Shown in pieces: positions 48,418 through 59,019 of a stretch of DNA of 64,000 nucleotides (position 1 is its first letter; each line of letters starts with the position of its first letter). The stretch lies in the NCBI RefSeq assembly GCF_017591425.1, contig NW_024466599.1, forward strand, positions 24,776,001 through 24,840,000, given 5' to 3'. The notes beneath the pieces were generated by a model, which had not been told where the DNA came from, did no database searches, and saw only the letters and a program-made list of their open reading frames with translations. Both the position numbers and the translations under genes were made by a program. Origin of the DNA: Ochotona curzoniae. Taxonomy: Eukaryota; Chordata; Mammalia; Lagomorpha; Ochotonidae.

Positions 48418-48909
48418 GCAAAATTAGTCTTACCATTTAAAATATAGTACTTAATATTTCTCTGCATAAGAAAATGACATGCAATGAAACCATCAATACA
48501 TAGGGGACTATTTAAAATATATAACAAAAATCAAGTACTCCTAAAGCATGAAAAGTTTGAAATTAAAAAATAATGTTCATTCTGATAGAAAATTATGAAG
48601 AGGATATGTATAGACACTTCATGAAAGAATATGTAATTATCATACTAAAAAGAATCACCAAGTAACAGACTGAAATCATACTTCAATATGTGTAGACTTT
48701 TGTTTATACTAGAGCTGTTTACGAATGAAGGACCACAAATACATTCAATGCATTCTTGTTAGTCTTGCCTGAAATACATGCTGCATTTTAGTTTCCCATG
48801 TTCCAAAACTAAAATCATGAAATAGCAATCGTAGCTAGATGCACATCCTAACTTGCTAAGCCTAAAAGTGACAAAACCTTGTTGATGGACACTGTGTCAG
48901 CTCAGAATT
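48418..48909. other. Anonymous AT-rich stretch
   Basis: No gene or named repeat is seen. Confidence 0.6.
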
Positions 48910-49055
48910 AAGAACCTCTAACACACTGTTTGACCGATTTTACTTCTTTCATCATTGTACTGAAGCACACAGAGATTTAGTGGTATTTATAACCGAAAGT
49001 AAATGACTATTCCAGCAGTGGGGAATTGAACTTCAGTATCCAGTTTTGAAAAGTG
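48910..49055 (-). mobile_element. MIR remnant, antisense
   Basis: 'tgtactgaagcacacagaga' then 'tttagtggta', and 'gcagtggggaattgaacttc' then 'agtatccag' follow the antisense MIR ('ggaaactgaggcacagagag', 'agctgggattcgaacccagg'). Confidence 0.6.
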
Positions 49056-49745
49056 TGAATTTATTATATATTTCTTTGATGAAAACAACTAAAAAAAATA
49101 TCCTTTGTATTCTTAACTGAATTTTCTAAACATATGAAATTGTCAGGAGGAGTTAGTCCCTGGAGGTCAAACGCTAAGCGAAAATTAGAAGCCAGAGAAA
49201 CAAGCAGAGCAGGGATGTTACATTTGCCTTCTGGGCGTTTTTCAATGCTGAGCAGCTTTAACCTTGATTTCCATGACTTTTTCGGCCCATCAGGAATTCA
49301 AGATATTGAAGATTCTAGTGGGAAATACTCTATATATGAAGAGAATCAAAGTGGTCTTATCTGTCATTTTTGGGGGGTGAGTCAAAATTATCATCAACTG
49401 GCACGTCTATGTACAATATATCTTTGAAAGAAAAAAGGAAAATAAGAAAAACCTTAGGGAAAATCATGATTTTTGTTTCTGGATACAAAAAAAAAAAAAA
49501 AAGAGAGAAATTTCTCTCATGTACTTCTTTTTTCTTTCAAAACCCCAATTCACTGCAAAATGATTTGGAAAAAAATCAAGCCAAAAAATCAGTTAAATAT
49601 ACCCCCAGATAATGTGTGTTTTAGAGTGGAAAACGTAACAAACCTTGCAGAGGAGACTAACTGCAATGTGTATTTTCAAGTGCCACTTCCTATAAATTTC
49701 TAAGCAATGTGCATTTTATGTTTGGCAAACAAATGAAATAAGGAC
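49056..49745. other. Anonymous stretch with a 97-codon frame
   Basis: The plus frame 49134-49427 passes 'ggggtgagt' (donor-like, 49377-49382) but shows no family motif. I do not call it an exon. An A-run at 49489-49502 could be the tail of an unseen retroposon. Confidence 0.45.
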
Positions 49746-50028
49746 AGGGCCCAGCACGGTTAAAGTCCTCACCTTGCACTCACCAGGATCTCACATGGGC
49801 ACTGGTTTTAATCCCAACAGCCCTTAGGACGGCCCAAAGCCGTGGGACCCTTCACCTGCATGGGAAACCCAGAAGAGGATCCTGGCTCCTCGCTTCAGAT
49901 AGACTCAGCTCCGGCCATTGTGGCTGCTTGGAGAGTGAATCATTGGATGGACAATCTTTCTCTATGTCTGTCCTCCTATCTGTATATCTGACTTTCCAAT
50001 AAAAACGTATAAATCTTAAAAAAAAAAA
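49746..50028 (+). mobile_element. CSINE with internal deletion
   Basis: 'gggcccagcacggttaaagt' shows a head in which part of the A-box region is missing, and text between 'cagccc' and 'ttaggacggcccaaagcc' (the CTTCCCATCCAGCTCCC part) is deleted. The 3' half is intact to 'ctgactttccaataaaaacg' and a long A-run. Deletion of both regions makes this copy shorter than its relatives. Confidence 0.9.
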
Positions 50029-50496
50029 AAATAAATGAGATGAAACAGAAAAAAACAAATTAGCCTAGGAAATGAATATAAAACAATTATGTTTTTTATG
50101 TATGTATATGCATAAAATGATTAGCTAACTATATTACATTCATACAAAATAATAATAATCCCTTTAGACATTATATTGATTAACAAGTCAGATCTAATAA
50201 AGGCAATTAACTTCTTTGCATCAGTGTATTCATTTTTGCAATGAATATAGCTACATATCTTGGGCTTACGTGGCTTCAATACATTGCATAGAAAGCATTG
50301 TACTAGAAAGTGCTATTTGAATCTGTTGCAGAACAACCCCAAAGTGGGTGTGCTTACCCAACATGCAGAGCCGCTCACTGACATCTTAGTGGTGGAAGGA
50401 AGGAAGTCTTTATGTCAACGCAGAGCAAGGAGCTGGGCAGAAATTTCTAAATTCCTGGGCTCCCTAAGGAGTTAGGGTGAAAGTTGTTATAGTCAG
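50029..50496. other. Anonymous stretch
   Basis: No gene is seen. The part 50330-50470 is GC-richer and may belong to an unrecognised LTR. Confidence 0.5.
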
Positions 50497-50705
50497 AAAA
50501 TTGGGTCTGACACTGGTCTTTATGCTTGGTAAATATTTCCAATGAAAGAACCACAACTGAATTTGAACTGTGGTAATGCAACAAGGTGGAGAAATCCACC
50601 ATGAGGAGAGGGTTCGGGGAGGGGTGGGGGGAATCCCAGTGCCCATAACACTGTGTCACATAATGCAATACAATTAATAAAATTTTTTTAAAAAATTGGG
50701 TCTGA
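50497..50705 (+). mobile_element. Short L1 3'-end insertion with 14-bp target duplication
   Basis: The insert 50511-50691 (181 bp) contains 'gggttcggggaggggtgggg' and 'cataacactgtgtcacataa' then 'tgcaatacaattaataaaa', the typical lagomorph L1 3' end, and an A/T-rich tail. The direct repeat 'aaaattgggtctga' flanks it at 50497-50510 and 50692-50705. It is a severely 5'-truncated, fairly recent L1 insertion. Confidence 0.9.
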
Positions 50706-50839
50706 GATGTGTGTACATGCAATGTTCCTGATTGATCAGAGATGCAATAGTCTTTAGGGAATTTGCAATGGTCTGGTGGGAAGTGTTCCTGGAATGTAGT
50801 GATGGGATTTCCTTCCAGACAATATTGGTCATTAAGGTT

Positions 50840-51290
50840 ATTATCATTTATTTTATTTTATTTATTTATTATTATTATTTTACATTTAAAAATATTTTAT
50901 TTTTTATGATATAGCCCTATAGGCTATGGGGTTGCCTGTACCCTTCCCCAAGGTCACCCACCACGCTCCTGCCATTGATTTCCCCTCTTGTTTTACAACT
51001 GGTGTCCTTTGTGAACAGCCACAAGTCCATGATGGTATTATTGAAGTGTTTCCGACCATGGGGAGAGTTCGTCATCTTACTGTTAGGATGTATTCAGCTC
51101 TTTCACTGGGAGTCCATCTTTGGTCTGTTTATAGAGACATACAGCAGTTTGTCTCCATACCTGAACATATCATTCACTACCACACTTCCATTATATAATC
51201 CTCTAATATACAGAACAAATGAGCACAGCCCACAACAGGATGAAAATAATACATTTTCATCAACGTGAAGTTTATTGGAGAAGCAAATGA
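50840..51290 (-). mobile_element. Probable lagomorph L1 3' UTR, antisense, with a tail of TTTA/TTA
   Basis: A run of TTTTA, TTTA and TTA (50845-50882) looks like a reversed A-rich tail. It is followed by 'ttttatgatatagccctata' and 'cttccccaaggtcacccacc', the pyrimidine-rich antisense look of a lagomorph L1 3' UTR. Assigned from memory, without a full match. Frames of 90 and 97 codons here are antisense sequence. Confidence 0.4.
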
Positions 51291-52651
51291 CTCCTGGGGA
51301 TTACACCTTTAAGTCATTAAATTTCTTCTGATAAAAAGCAGGCAGGGACACCTTGTGCTAAGGCAGGCAGAAAACAATACTCGAGGGTAGGGAAAAGAGG
51401 ATGAGTCTGGGCCTTGAGTCTGGGCCTTGCTTTTATATTATAGAGATTCAACTTCAAGTTCAGTTGTTTGTCACTCTGTAATCTATAAACTTACCGTTAC
51501 TTTCCCAACTGCAACTGTAATCAGATCACCCTCCTACATTCCTGGCTCAAGTAACAGAGGAAAAAATTTAAATGCAAATTCTGAGCATTTGAAAGAATAG
51601 ATGATAATCCCAACCATTCTCAATAATTCTGAAAGTTGTAATAAGAATTCAGAACACACTACTCAGCACAGGGACAGAAGAGTGGTGTGGAGATGTCATG
51701 GCTTCAGAATGAACACATGGGGGCGGATTGACTTCATCCCGCCAAAGTATTTGGCATTAAAAAGCACCTATATGACATGTATTTACAGGAATAAAAAGTA
51801 GAAATGGTCTGAAGCTTATTGCAACTTTATTTATTCTTGCAGAATAAAAGGATGAAATGACTATTGGACTTCATTATCATTTTGAGGAAAGGCACTTTAT
51901 ATTATTAGTTCATTTGAATTTGTGTCTCAGCATTTATATTTAGTTCCCATGCAATGCTCATTAACTACTTGTTGTACTCTGTTGTTAGCATTCAAACAAT
52001 ATGTAAGGATGAATTGATATCAGCAGAGTATAATTTCTAAAAGTTTATGCTCTAATAGAAGGACAAACATTATCACCTCTTCAGGAATTTTATTTATTGT
52101 TACAACAGGGAGACATCAATTCGTTATTCTTTGCCATATCTAGTATTCAACTTATGTGCTCAGCTAAACATTTGATATATTTTTGTGTGTATCTCATATA
52201 GCAGAAGAACTATTACTATGGAAATAGCTTATGTAGTCAAAAGAATCCAACAAACTACAAAGAAAAAAGAAAAAATATCCAGTCCTTCAGCGTGAGCAGT
52301 TAGAGGTTAGATGCCCATATTAAATTTTTAAATATTTATATTAAGTAATAAATATTTAAAGACTACAATTAAGTTGGATAAGGTTTTAGCACAGGTCCCC
52401 AGAACTATGTTTCAAACTCGTTGGAAGATTTACTGAATTGTTGGATACGTGTCCATCTGTGTCCATATATATGAGTCAAAAAAAAGTAAGACATTCATTT
52501 AGGAAAGAAAGTGATCAGATAACTTACATGTCTTCCGTAAGTTCTATCATGCATGAAAACTATAATGCTTAAGGTGATAAAGTTCTCAGAAATATTTTGA
52601 TAGTGTTCATGAAGCAGCAAATAGCCAAAATACAAAAATAAAAGAAAGGCG
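51291..52651. other. Anonymous stretch
   Basis: No gene is seen. A perfect 14-bp doublet 'gagtctgggccttg' lies at 51403-51430. The remainder is AT-rich and unassigned. Confidence 0.55.
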
Positions 52652-53860
52652 TGTGCCGGAGTCCAGCTCCAGCTGAGTTCGGAGCTCGAGAAGGGTGCGT
52701 GGAGTCGGTGATAAGAAAGACACGGACACTGTCACTTGATGCCATCTTGCTACAGCTCAAGAGGAAGCTGTCCTTTTTATTTACTCAGACACATCACAAA
52801 CCTCTGCACAATTGTTTGGTTGTTCTATTTTAATTTCATGACTAAGTGGATATGCTCAGATGTTTCATTATTTTATTTTTTACTTCATGGTCAACCGTGT
52901 GCTCTTAAAGATAATTCTGTAAGTTACTATAATCAGTTTCTTTAAAGCAAGCTGTTATTCTTCAGAAGTAGCCATTAGGTGACAGCCAGAACTCCAAGGC
53001 CAAGGTACAAATGGTTGCCTACTAACAGTAAAATATTCCTACTACATTTTATTTTCACAACGTATCTATCACTTAGTGGGAGAAATACATCAAAAGGGGG
53101 AAAAAACATAATGAACTAGGACAAAAGGTTTCAAACATTAAATCCCCCTACAACTGCAGACTCTATAACCTCATAAACAATCAAATAATCAAAAGTATAT
53201 CTCTATGATATTAATACAATCACCCTATAATTCCTCTAGTTAAAAAATTGTAAAAGTTGCTAAAACAGCTGTATTTTCTATGCTCCAAAAAAACTGCAAA
53301 GACAGACTAGCCTTTGAGATAACAATAACTATTTATTGCCATAGCAGTTTCAGCTCTCACTTCCATCACTTGCATTAATATTTAGGATATTTTTCAAGCT
53401 CTTTTGCAGAAGGTGTGCTGCATGTCTAGGCCAGATTCTGAGACAATGGTTAAGTACCCAATAAGGTGTCCAGAAATGGCAAGGGCTTAATTGTGCTCTT
53501 GTGTGTAAATTGTCAAAGGCCTGCTCACCAAGACATTATCAGAAACATTAACTCTCAAGCTCTCATTGGTTGCAGAAACCATCTCACAGGGGCAAACAAC
53601 AATGCCTCAATAGATTACAGAATTCTTAGTGGAGTGCTTCAGTGTCCATGCAAACAGGGGTGAGACTGCATCAAGGTGCTCAGAGAGAGAAATCCACTGG
53701 GCCCTGCCAAACAGCTGGAAGCTCCCCATGCCTGTCCCAAACAGGGGAGCTGTTCTCCTCACACCTTTGTGTTATCCACACCTACTGCACGGACTTCAGC
53801 AGGTGTGTTTAAACATTTGGTAAAGATTAAATCAGTAGTGACTGAGTCATTATTTTTAGT
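52652..53860 (-). mobile_element. Endogenous retrovirus LTR-like element, antisense (right end uncertain)
   Basis: It opens with 'tgtgccggagtccagctcca', a sharp GC-rich start beginning TG, as the reversed U5 end of an LTR would. At 52776-52783 the plus strand has 'ttttattt', which gives AATAAA on the minus strand, suitably placed for an R-region polyadenylation signal. CpG-containing text is confined to the first 100 bases. The right end is not fixed; the GC-richer block 53640-53810 may be U3 or another element. No gag, pol or env coding is visible. Confidence 0.45.
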
Positions 53861-53897
53861 CTAACTCAGAGTAAATAGTTTCATCTTTTTCATGGTC

Positions 53898-54080
53898 TGT
53901 CACTGTCCCACAGCGATGAACTTGGTGCATAGAGCCGATAATAATACACGTGGACTCTGACTGATGGCCAAAAGTCAAAGTTTATTAGTGGCATCAGAAT
54001 TTATATACTGAGGATCATATGGGATAAGAGAAGTATCAAGCTTATCAACAAAACCCATCACCTGTTTCTATGCTTTTGTT
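53898..54080 (-). mobile_element. Second LTR-like element, antisense, part 1
   Basis: It opens with TGTCACTGTCCCACAG. On the minus strand a TATA box ('gtatataaat', near 53999-54008) lies about 20 bases upstream of AATAAA ('ctaataaact', near 53981-53990), the compact promoter and poly(A) arrangement of an LTR. A SINE then interrupts it. It appears to be a solo element. Confidence 0.5.
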
Positions 54081-54440
54081 TGGAACTCCTTTTTTTTTTT
54101 TTTAAGATTTGTTTATTCTTATTACAAAGTCAGATATACAGAGAGGGGAAGAGACCAGAGAGGAAGATCTTCCATCTGATGGTTCACTCCCCAAGTGGCC
54201 ACATGGCTGGAGCTGAGCCAATCCGAAGCCAGGAGCCTGGAGCCTCTTCCAGGACTCCTCTGCAGGTGTAGGGTCCCAAGGCATTGGGCTGTCCTCAACT
54301 GTTTTCCCAGGCCACAAACAGGGAGCTGGATGGGAAGCAGGGCTGCCGGGATTAGAACCAATGAGCATGTGGGATCCTGGCATGTTCAAGGCAAGAATTT
54401 TAACCACTATGTTATCGGTCCAGGCCCTGGAACTCCTTTT
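54081..54440 (-). mobile_element. CSINE, antisense, inserted in an LTR, with target duplication
   Basis: The body is about 54094-54427, opening with a T-run. It contains 'tggttcactccccaagtggc', 'gaagccaggagcctggagcc', 'ggattagaaccaatgagcat' (B-box region) and 'atgttatcggtccaggccc' (head). The direct repeat 'tggaactcctttt' is at 54081-54093 and 54428-54440. Frames of 63-126 codons across it are not genes. Confidence 0.95.
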
Positions 54441-54660
54441 GTTTTGTATATTCTATTAAGTGTTCTCATTCACAAGCTGTCCACTCAGCTGTTCTCATAC
54501 AAATGGTATCCAATCAGTTATACAAAAGGTATCCTTTCTGTTGTGATCATACACATATTATCCAATCAATTGTAATCCTGTACTCTTGACCTTCCAGGGT
54601 CACAATGTCCTTCTACAATGATCTACTCATTGGTCTATTTATTAATTGTGGGTTAGACAT
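54441..54660 (-). mobile_element. Second LTR-like element, antisense, part 2 (U3-like)
   Basis: It continues after the SINE with repeated 'atccaatca' (54508 and 54558), which on the minus strand reads ATTGGAT, an inverted CCAAT-type box as found in U3 promoters. The end of the element is not visible. Confidence 0.4.
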
Positions 54661-54734
54661 ATTTTCATTGTTCTCTCATTTATACCTTGCATTTTCATTG
54701 TCCAAGTAGACATAAAATAAGAATCTCCATCAGC

Positions 54735-55035
54735 ACAGATACTTGCCATAGAAGCTGAACTGCTGCTTAGGACAAAGGGATCCCATAGCAGAAACCCTGA
54801 TCTTTAGTTCTGATTCTGCTTTTGATTAAGCTGATGCACACTCTGGAAGGCAATGGGTGATGGCTCAAGTAGTTGGGGCTCTATCACTCACATGGAAGAA
54901 AGAAGTAGAGTGAATTACAACCTCATGGCTTCAGCCTGACCCGGCCCCTGTTTCTGTGGAAATTTGGAGAATATAACAATGGATGGAGAATCTTGGTATA
55001 TATCCCTTTGTCTTCCTGTATTTCAAATACAAGAA
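54735..55035 (+). mobile_element. Old lagomorph SINE, invaded by a younger SINE at its tail
   Basis: 'ggatcccatagcagaaaccc', 'gatggctcaagtagttgggg' then 'ctctatcactcacatgg', and 'cttcctgtatttcaaataca' are the order of the older lagomorph SINE. The next SINE is inserted within the last bases of its tail. Confidence 0.7.
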
Positions 55036-55376
55036 TTTTTTTAATTATTATTATTTTTTTTTATTGGAAAGGCGGATATACAGAGAGGAGAGACAGAGAG
55101 GAAGATCTTCCGTCCGATGATTCACTCCCCAAGTGGGCGCAATGGCTGATACTATGCCAGTCCGAAGCCAGGAGCCTCTTCCGGGTCTCCCACGCGGGCG
55201 CAGGTTCCCAAAGCTTTGGGCCGTCCTCGACTGCTTTTCCCGGACCACAGGCAGGGAGCTGGATGGGAAGTGGGGCTGCCGGGACTAGAACCGGCGCCCA
55301 TATGGGATCCTGGGGGTGCAAGGCGAGGACCTTAACCACTGCGCCACCATGCCGGGCCCCAAATGCAAGAATTTTT
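55025..55376 (-). mobile_element. Young CSINE, antisense, left arm of an inverted pair
   Basis: The body is about 55041-55360: reversed tail at the left, then 'cgtccgatgattcactcccc', 'cgggtctcccacgcgggcgc', 'actagaaccggcgcccatat' (B box) and head 'caccatgccgggcccc'. Direct repeats 'aaatacaagaattttt' (55025-55040) and 'aaatgcaagaattttt' (55361-55376) differ at one base. Many CpGs are intact. Confidence 0.96.
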
Positions 55377-55518
55377 AAGTTCTCCTTCACATGACTTGAC
55401 ATGCATCCAATGACTCCCTACAGAAAAAAAAGTCCAGAAAAATGCTATCGCTTGCCTGTTGACTTGAGTGTCCCCCAAAAGCCTGTATACTAAAGATTGG
55501 TCCCAGAGTCTTATGTTA
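55377..55518. other. Spacer, possible old repeat
   Basis: 'gagtgtcccccaaaagcctg' and 'tactaaagattggtcccaga' resemble the start of a common mammalian interspersed repeat (text of the form 'tcccccaaaagcccgtgtgctgaaggcttggtcccc'). The following part after the young SINE (55875-56215), with 'caccacataaacac'-like text and 'gagtaatttattctagcagt', may be its continuation. I cannot name the family. Confidence 0.35.
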
Positions 55519-55874
55519 ATAATTAAACAATTGGGCCCGGCGCGGTGGCGCAGTGGTTAAGTCCTCGCCTTGCACGCCCGGGATCCCATATGGGCGCCGG
55601 TTCTAATCCCGGCAGCCCCGCTTCCCTTCCAGCTCCCTGCTTGTGGCCTGGGAAAGCAGTCGAGGACGGCCCAAAGCTTTGGGACCCTGCACCCGCGTGG
55701 GAGACCCGGAAGAGGCTCCTGGCTTCGGATCGGCGTAGTATCGACCCGTTGCGCTCACTTGGGGAGTGAATCATCGGATGGAAGATCTTCCTCTCTGTCT
55801 CTCCTCTCTGTATATCCGCCTTTCCAATAACAAAATAATAAAAATAAATCTTAAAAAAAAATAATTAAACAATT
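55519..55874 (+). mobile_element. Young full-length CSINE, reference copy, right arm of an inverted pair
   Basis: The body is 55533-55860, the best-preserved SINE in the window. The head is GGGCCCGGCGCGG, the A box TGGCGCAGTGG is at 55546-55556, and the B box GGTTCTAATCC is at 55599-55609; these are the internal pol III promoter inherited from a tRNA. It ends in 'ccgcctttccaataacaaaa' and an A-rich tail. The perfect direct repeat 'ataattaaacaatt' is at 55519-55532 and 55861-55874. CpGs are dense, so the insertion is recent. Its three open frames (74-86 codons) are not genes. Confidence 0.98.
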
Positions 55875-57444
55875 AATGGTAATGTGTTAAGTGTAGAAAA
55901 TACAACTATAGCTCTCAACTGTTGGGGTTTTGAGAAATGGTTGCATTCTATTAGATGATTAGAGTGCAGCCTCCAAGATCAAATCATGGTGGTTTGATAA
56001 GCAAAGACCACATAAACACGGAGGATGACTGTCTGCTTATTGTTGCGCTCTGAGACTGTTCTTGAAGCACTCTGCCAGTGTCTAGCCTCGCCAGTTGGCC
56101 CAGGTAGTGGTCTGTCCCAATCTTGAGGTGGGAACCTCCAGTGAGCTCCTTCCTTCCCAATAGCCTTTTTGAGTAATTTATTCTAGCAGTTAAAAGCTTT
56201 AGAACATAAAAATTTAGTTTATTTGTGCTGTCATTCTCCTCCCGCCTTTTCCTTCATTATGTAATGGTATATTACTATTTTCCTCACATTTCCTTCCACA
56301 ATTGTAAGTTGAAGCAATATTCTTAAACCGTTCATAGCCAGCACGTTATCTTTCCAATGTTGACTCTCCACTTCATAAGGCTATTATTGCCCCTACTCTG
56401 ATTTTTCTGAATCCCCTAATATCCTCATTCCCACATCTAAAAGTCACATTGTTATCCTTTTTAATAAGTTATCCCTATAATTTAAACAAAGCTGTCAACT
56501 AGGTTTATTTCAGAAACACATAAAGGGAATCAAAAGAACATTTTATTGGAATAAGAAAGAAAAGTGTGCATCCTCCCTTCTTCATAAAGGAAGTCTGGAG
56601 TTGGATAGTTCTGGGCTCAATGTCAGATTCACTTTCTCTTGGGTCCTGGACCACCTATTAATCTATACCATCATTTTAGTACACATGTACCATTTTGAAT
56701 ATCAATTGTGCCCTAAGGTAATTAATGTGGCTGTGGCTATTGGATAAATATTGCAGGCTGAAGCAAACGACTAAACCAAGTGCCCAAAGGAAAAAGATGT
56801 GTGAGCCTTTTCCTTTAAGGAAGTTTCCTGAAGTTTCTAACAAGCATTTCCACTCACATCTTACTTCTTGGTCTTATGCCGCAGTCAGACAACCAGCTTA
56901 ATTCATCCAACAAAGCATGAGATTCTATTAGTAATTAATAGAACAAAATAAGGTTGTGAGGTTTACAGCATTCTCTGATCCAATCATCATCTATATTGTT
57001 GGAATTGTTGATTGATTTTAAAAATAGGAAATCAGTAAGTAAAATTTTTATTATGAACTCAGAGAAATGTAATCCAATTCCAGGTCAGATAGTTTTCGAT
57101 AATTATCTTTCTTTCTCCAGAAGTTCAAATGTCATGACTCTTATTCTGGTTAAAGGAGAATGGTTCTAATGTCAAATCAAAGAGATTGTCTTTTCTTTGA
57201 ACAATGTCTAGCTTATTTCAACAACACCCTAGCTTATTTCAACAGTTTTCCTGTGAAAATTACATATATTTCCTGAAATTTCAAATTACCTCCTTTGTCT
57301 TGTATTTTTGTGCCTTTAACATGTCCTCAAATAATTGCTACTTCAAGCTTTGTTCTGATCTTGTTTTATTTATATTTTAATGTTTATCTTTTTTTTTTCC
57401 GAAGACTATCCCTCTGTCTATAACAATCTGGATTTTTTTTTCAG
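55875..57444. other. Anonymous stretch, first part possibly an old repeat
   Basis: No gene is seen. The first 340 bases may continue the repeat begun before the SINE. The rest is AT-rich and unassigned, ending in T-runs at about 57390-57400 and 57434-57442. Confidence 0.5.
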
Positions 57445-57734
57445 TAATGTATTGATTTGAAAGCAACAACAACACTGAGAGATAGAGATTGTGAGTTTGC
57501 TAGTTCACCTATAAATTTCTGTAAGTCATGTGTGGGCCAGCCTGAAGCCAGGAGCCAGGGAAGTCACCCTGGTTTTCCACATGGGAGCCAGGAGCCCAAG
57601 TACTTGTGACATCTTCCACTGCTTTCCCAGGAGCATTAGCAGGGAGCTGGGTCAGAGACAAGACAGGTAGGACCCAAATCAGAAGTCCAACAGGCATGTA
57701 ACAGCTTCGCCTACTACAACATAGCACTAGCCCA
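57445..57734 (-). mobile_element. Old CSINE, antisense
   Basis: 'gcctgaagccaggagccagg', 'tggttttccacatgggagcc', 'cactgctttcccaggagcat' and 'caacatagcactagccc' (head) are in order. The tail side is heavily decayed. Confidence 0.85.
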
Positions 57735-58636
57735 GCAATCTGGGTTTCTTATCAGATCTAAAACATAGCCGTCATTCTAATATTTATGATCATTGAAATT
57801 TTAAATGCTATTAAATATGTTTAAATATCTATTAAACACCCCTTCTACAACATCTTCTTTCTTGATTTTTTTAAAATACATTTTGTCATTTTGGAGAAAC
57901 ACATTTCTAAGCTTCCTTATATACATTCAATGAATAAAGTAAACTTTCTGAGCTGTGACATTGTTAAAAATTTGTGTCACACTCTCATATTTTCGTATAA
58001 GATTCATGTTTTAGAGTGACTAGAACTTGGCCATGAAATTTATTTCTCACAGATTATTTAAGGGGTCGTTACTGTGATTTTAGTATCCTCTATTGTTCAT
58101 AAGAAGTTCATTGTCTCAAGATGTTCCTTTGGAGAAATCAGGCTGCTTACACAAACAAGCAGCATGAAAACAAAAATAAGAGCAAAATGCAGACATATAT
58201 TATCTTCGAGTAGTCAGCTAACAGAACTCGTTTGCCTTTGAAAATGTGCTTGTGTTTGTGATCTGTCTATGGATGCACATCAGCAATGTGGAATTGCATG
58301 CAAATAAGTCATTCAGTAGAAGTTTAAACTAGATTAAGCGGCAATGCCTTTAACGCACAGTAACTAAAAACTACAGAAAGTAATAAACTCTGTAATTTAG
58401 TGCCTTTTATATCTTAACTAGCCATTTAGTATGTATGCACTGTGACCCAGAACTTTGCAATCAGTTTTCTATAGCAAAACCAGCACAAAGTTCAATTTCC
58501 TTGTTCAGTTTCATAATGATAGGCTGATTTTATTTTAGTTCTTAAGAACCTCAACATATGATTGTTTTTTCCTAACAAAAGTGATAATTTTCACTTTTTT
58601 GTTTCAAATAGGCACTTTAAGATTTTTTTTTTTGGT
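57735..58636. other. Anonymous AT-rich stretch
   Basis: No gene or named repeat is seen. Confidence 0.6.
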
Positions 58637-58934
58637 GGGCCTGGCACAATGCCTCAATTAGCTACTCCTCCCCTTGCAACAGGCTAGGATCCCACATAGA
58701 CACTGGTTGGTACATCAGCTGCGTCACTTCCCATCCAGCTCCCTGCTTATTGTCTGGCAAAGCAGTGGAGGACGGCCCAAAGCCTTGGGACACTACATCT
58801 GTGCGGTAGACCTGGAAGAAGCTTTTGGCTCTTGGGTTCGGATGGGCTCAGCTCCAGCCATTGTGGCCACTTGGGGAGTAAACCAGTGAATGGGTCTGTG
58901 TAAATCTGCCTTTCCAATAAAATAAATCTTTTTG
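58637..58934 (+). mobile_element. CSINE with shortened 3' part
   Basis: 'gggcctggcacaatgcctca', 'cttcccatccagctccctgc', 'acggcccaaagccttgggac', 'gccacttggggagtaaacca', then the usual 'gaagatcttcctctctgtct' stretch is missing and 'gtgtaaatctgcctttccaa' follows at once. Middle-aged copy with a deletion. Confidence 0.93.
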
Positions 58935-59019
58935 TAAGAAAGAAAAGTATTTTTTGGTTAACCACAGATTTTGTATAATTCCACTAAAACACTCAATTAT
59001 ATATTTCCTTAGAAATGTA

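Noticed and set aside
49134..49427. 97-codon frame with a GGTGAGT donor-like motif
   Set aside because: Donor-like motifs of this quality are common by chance; no acceptor or homology supports an exon.
53466..53864. Three overlapping 62-65-codon plus-strand frames
   Set aside because: Short, overlapping in different frames, without motifs, inside or next to an LTR-like element.
52652..54660. A single provirus with two LTRs
   Set aside because: The two LTR-like segments differ in sequence and no retroviral coding region lies between them.
55533..55610. tRNA gene suggested by A and B boxes
   Set aside because: The boxes are the internal promoter of a tRNA-derived SINE; the sequence does not fold as a full tRNA and continues into SINE body.
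55025..55874. Inverted SINE pair as a palindromic duplication of one copy
   Set aside because: Each SINE has its own different target duplication, so they inserted independently.
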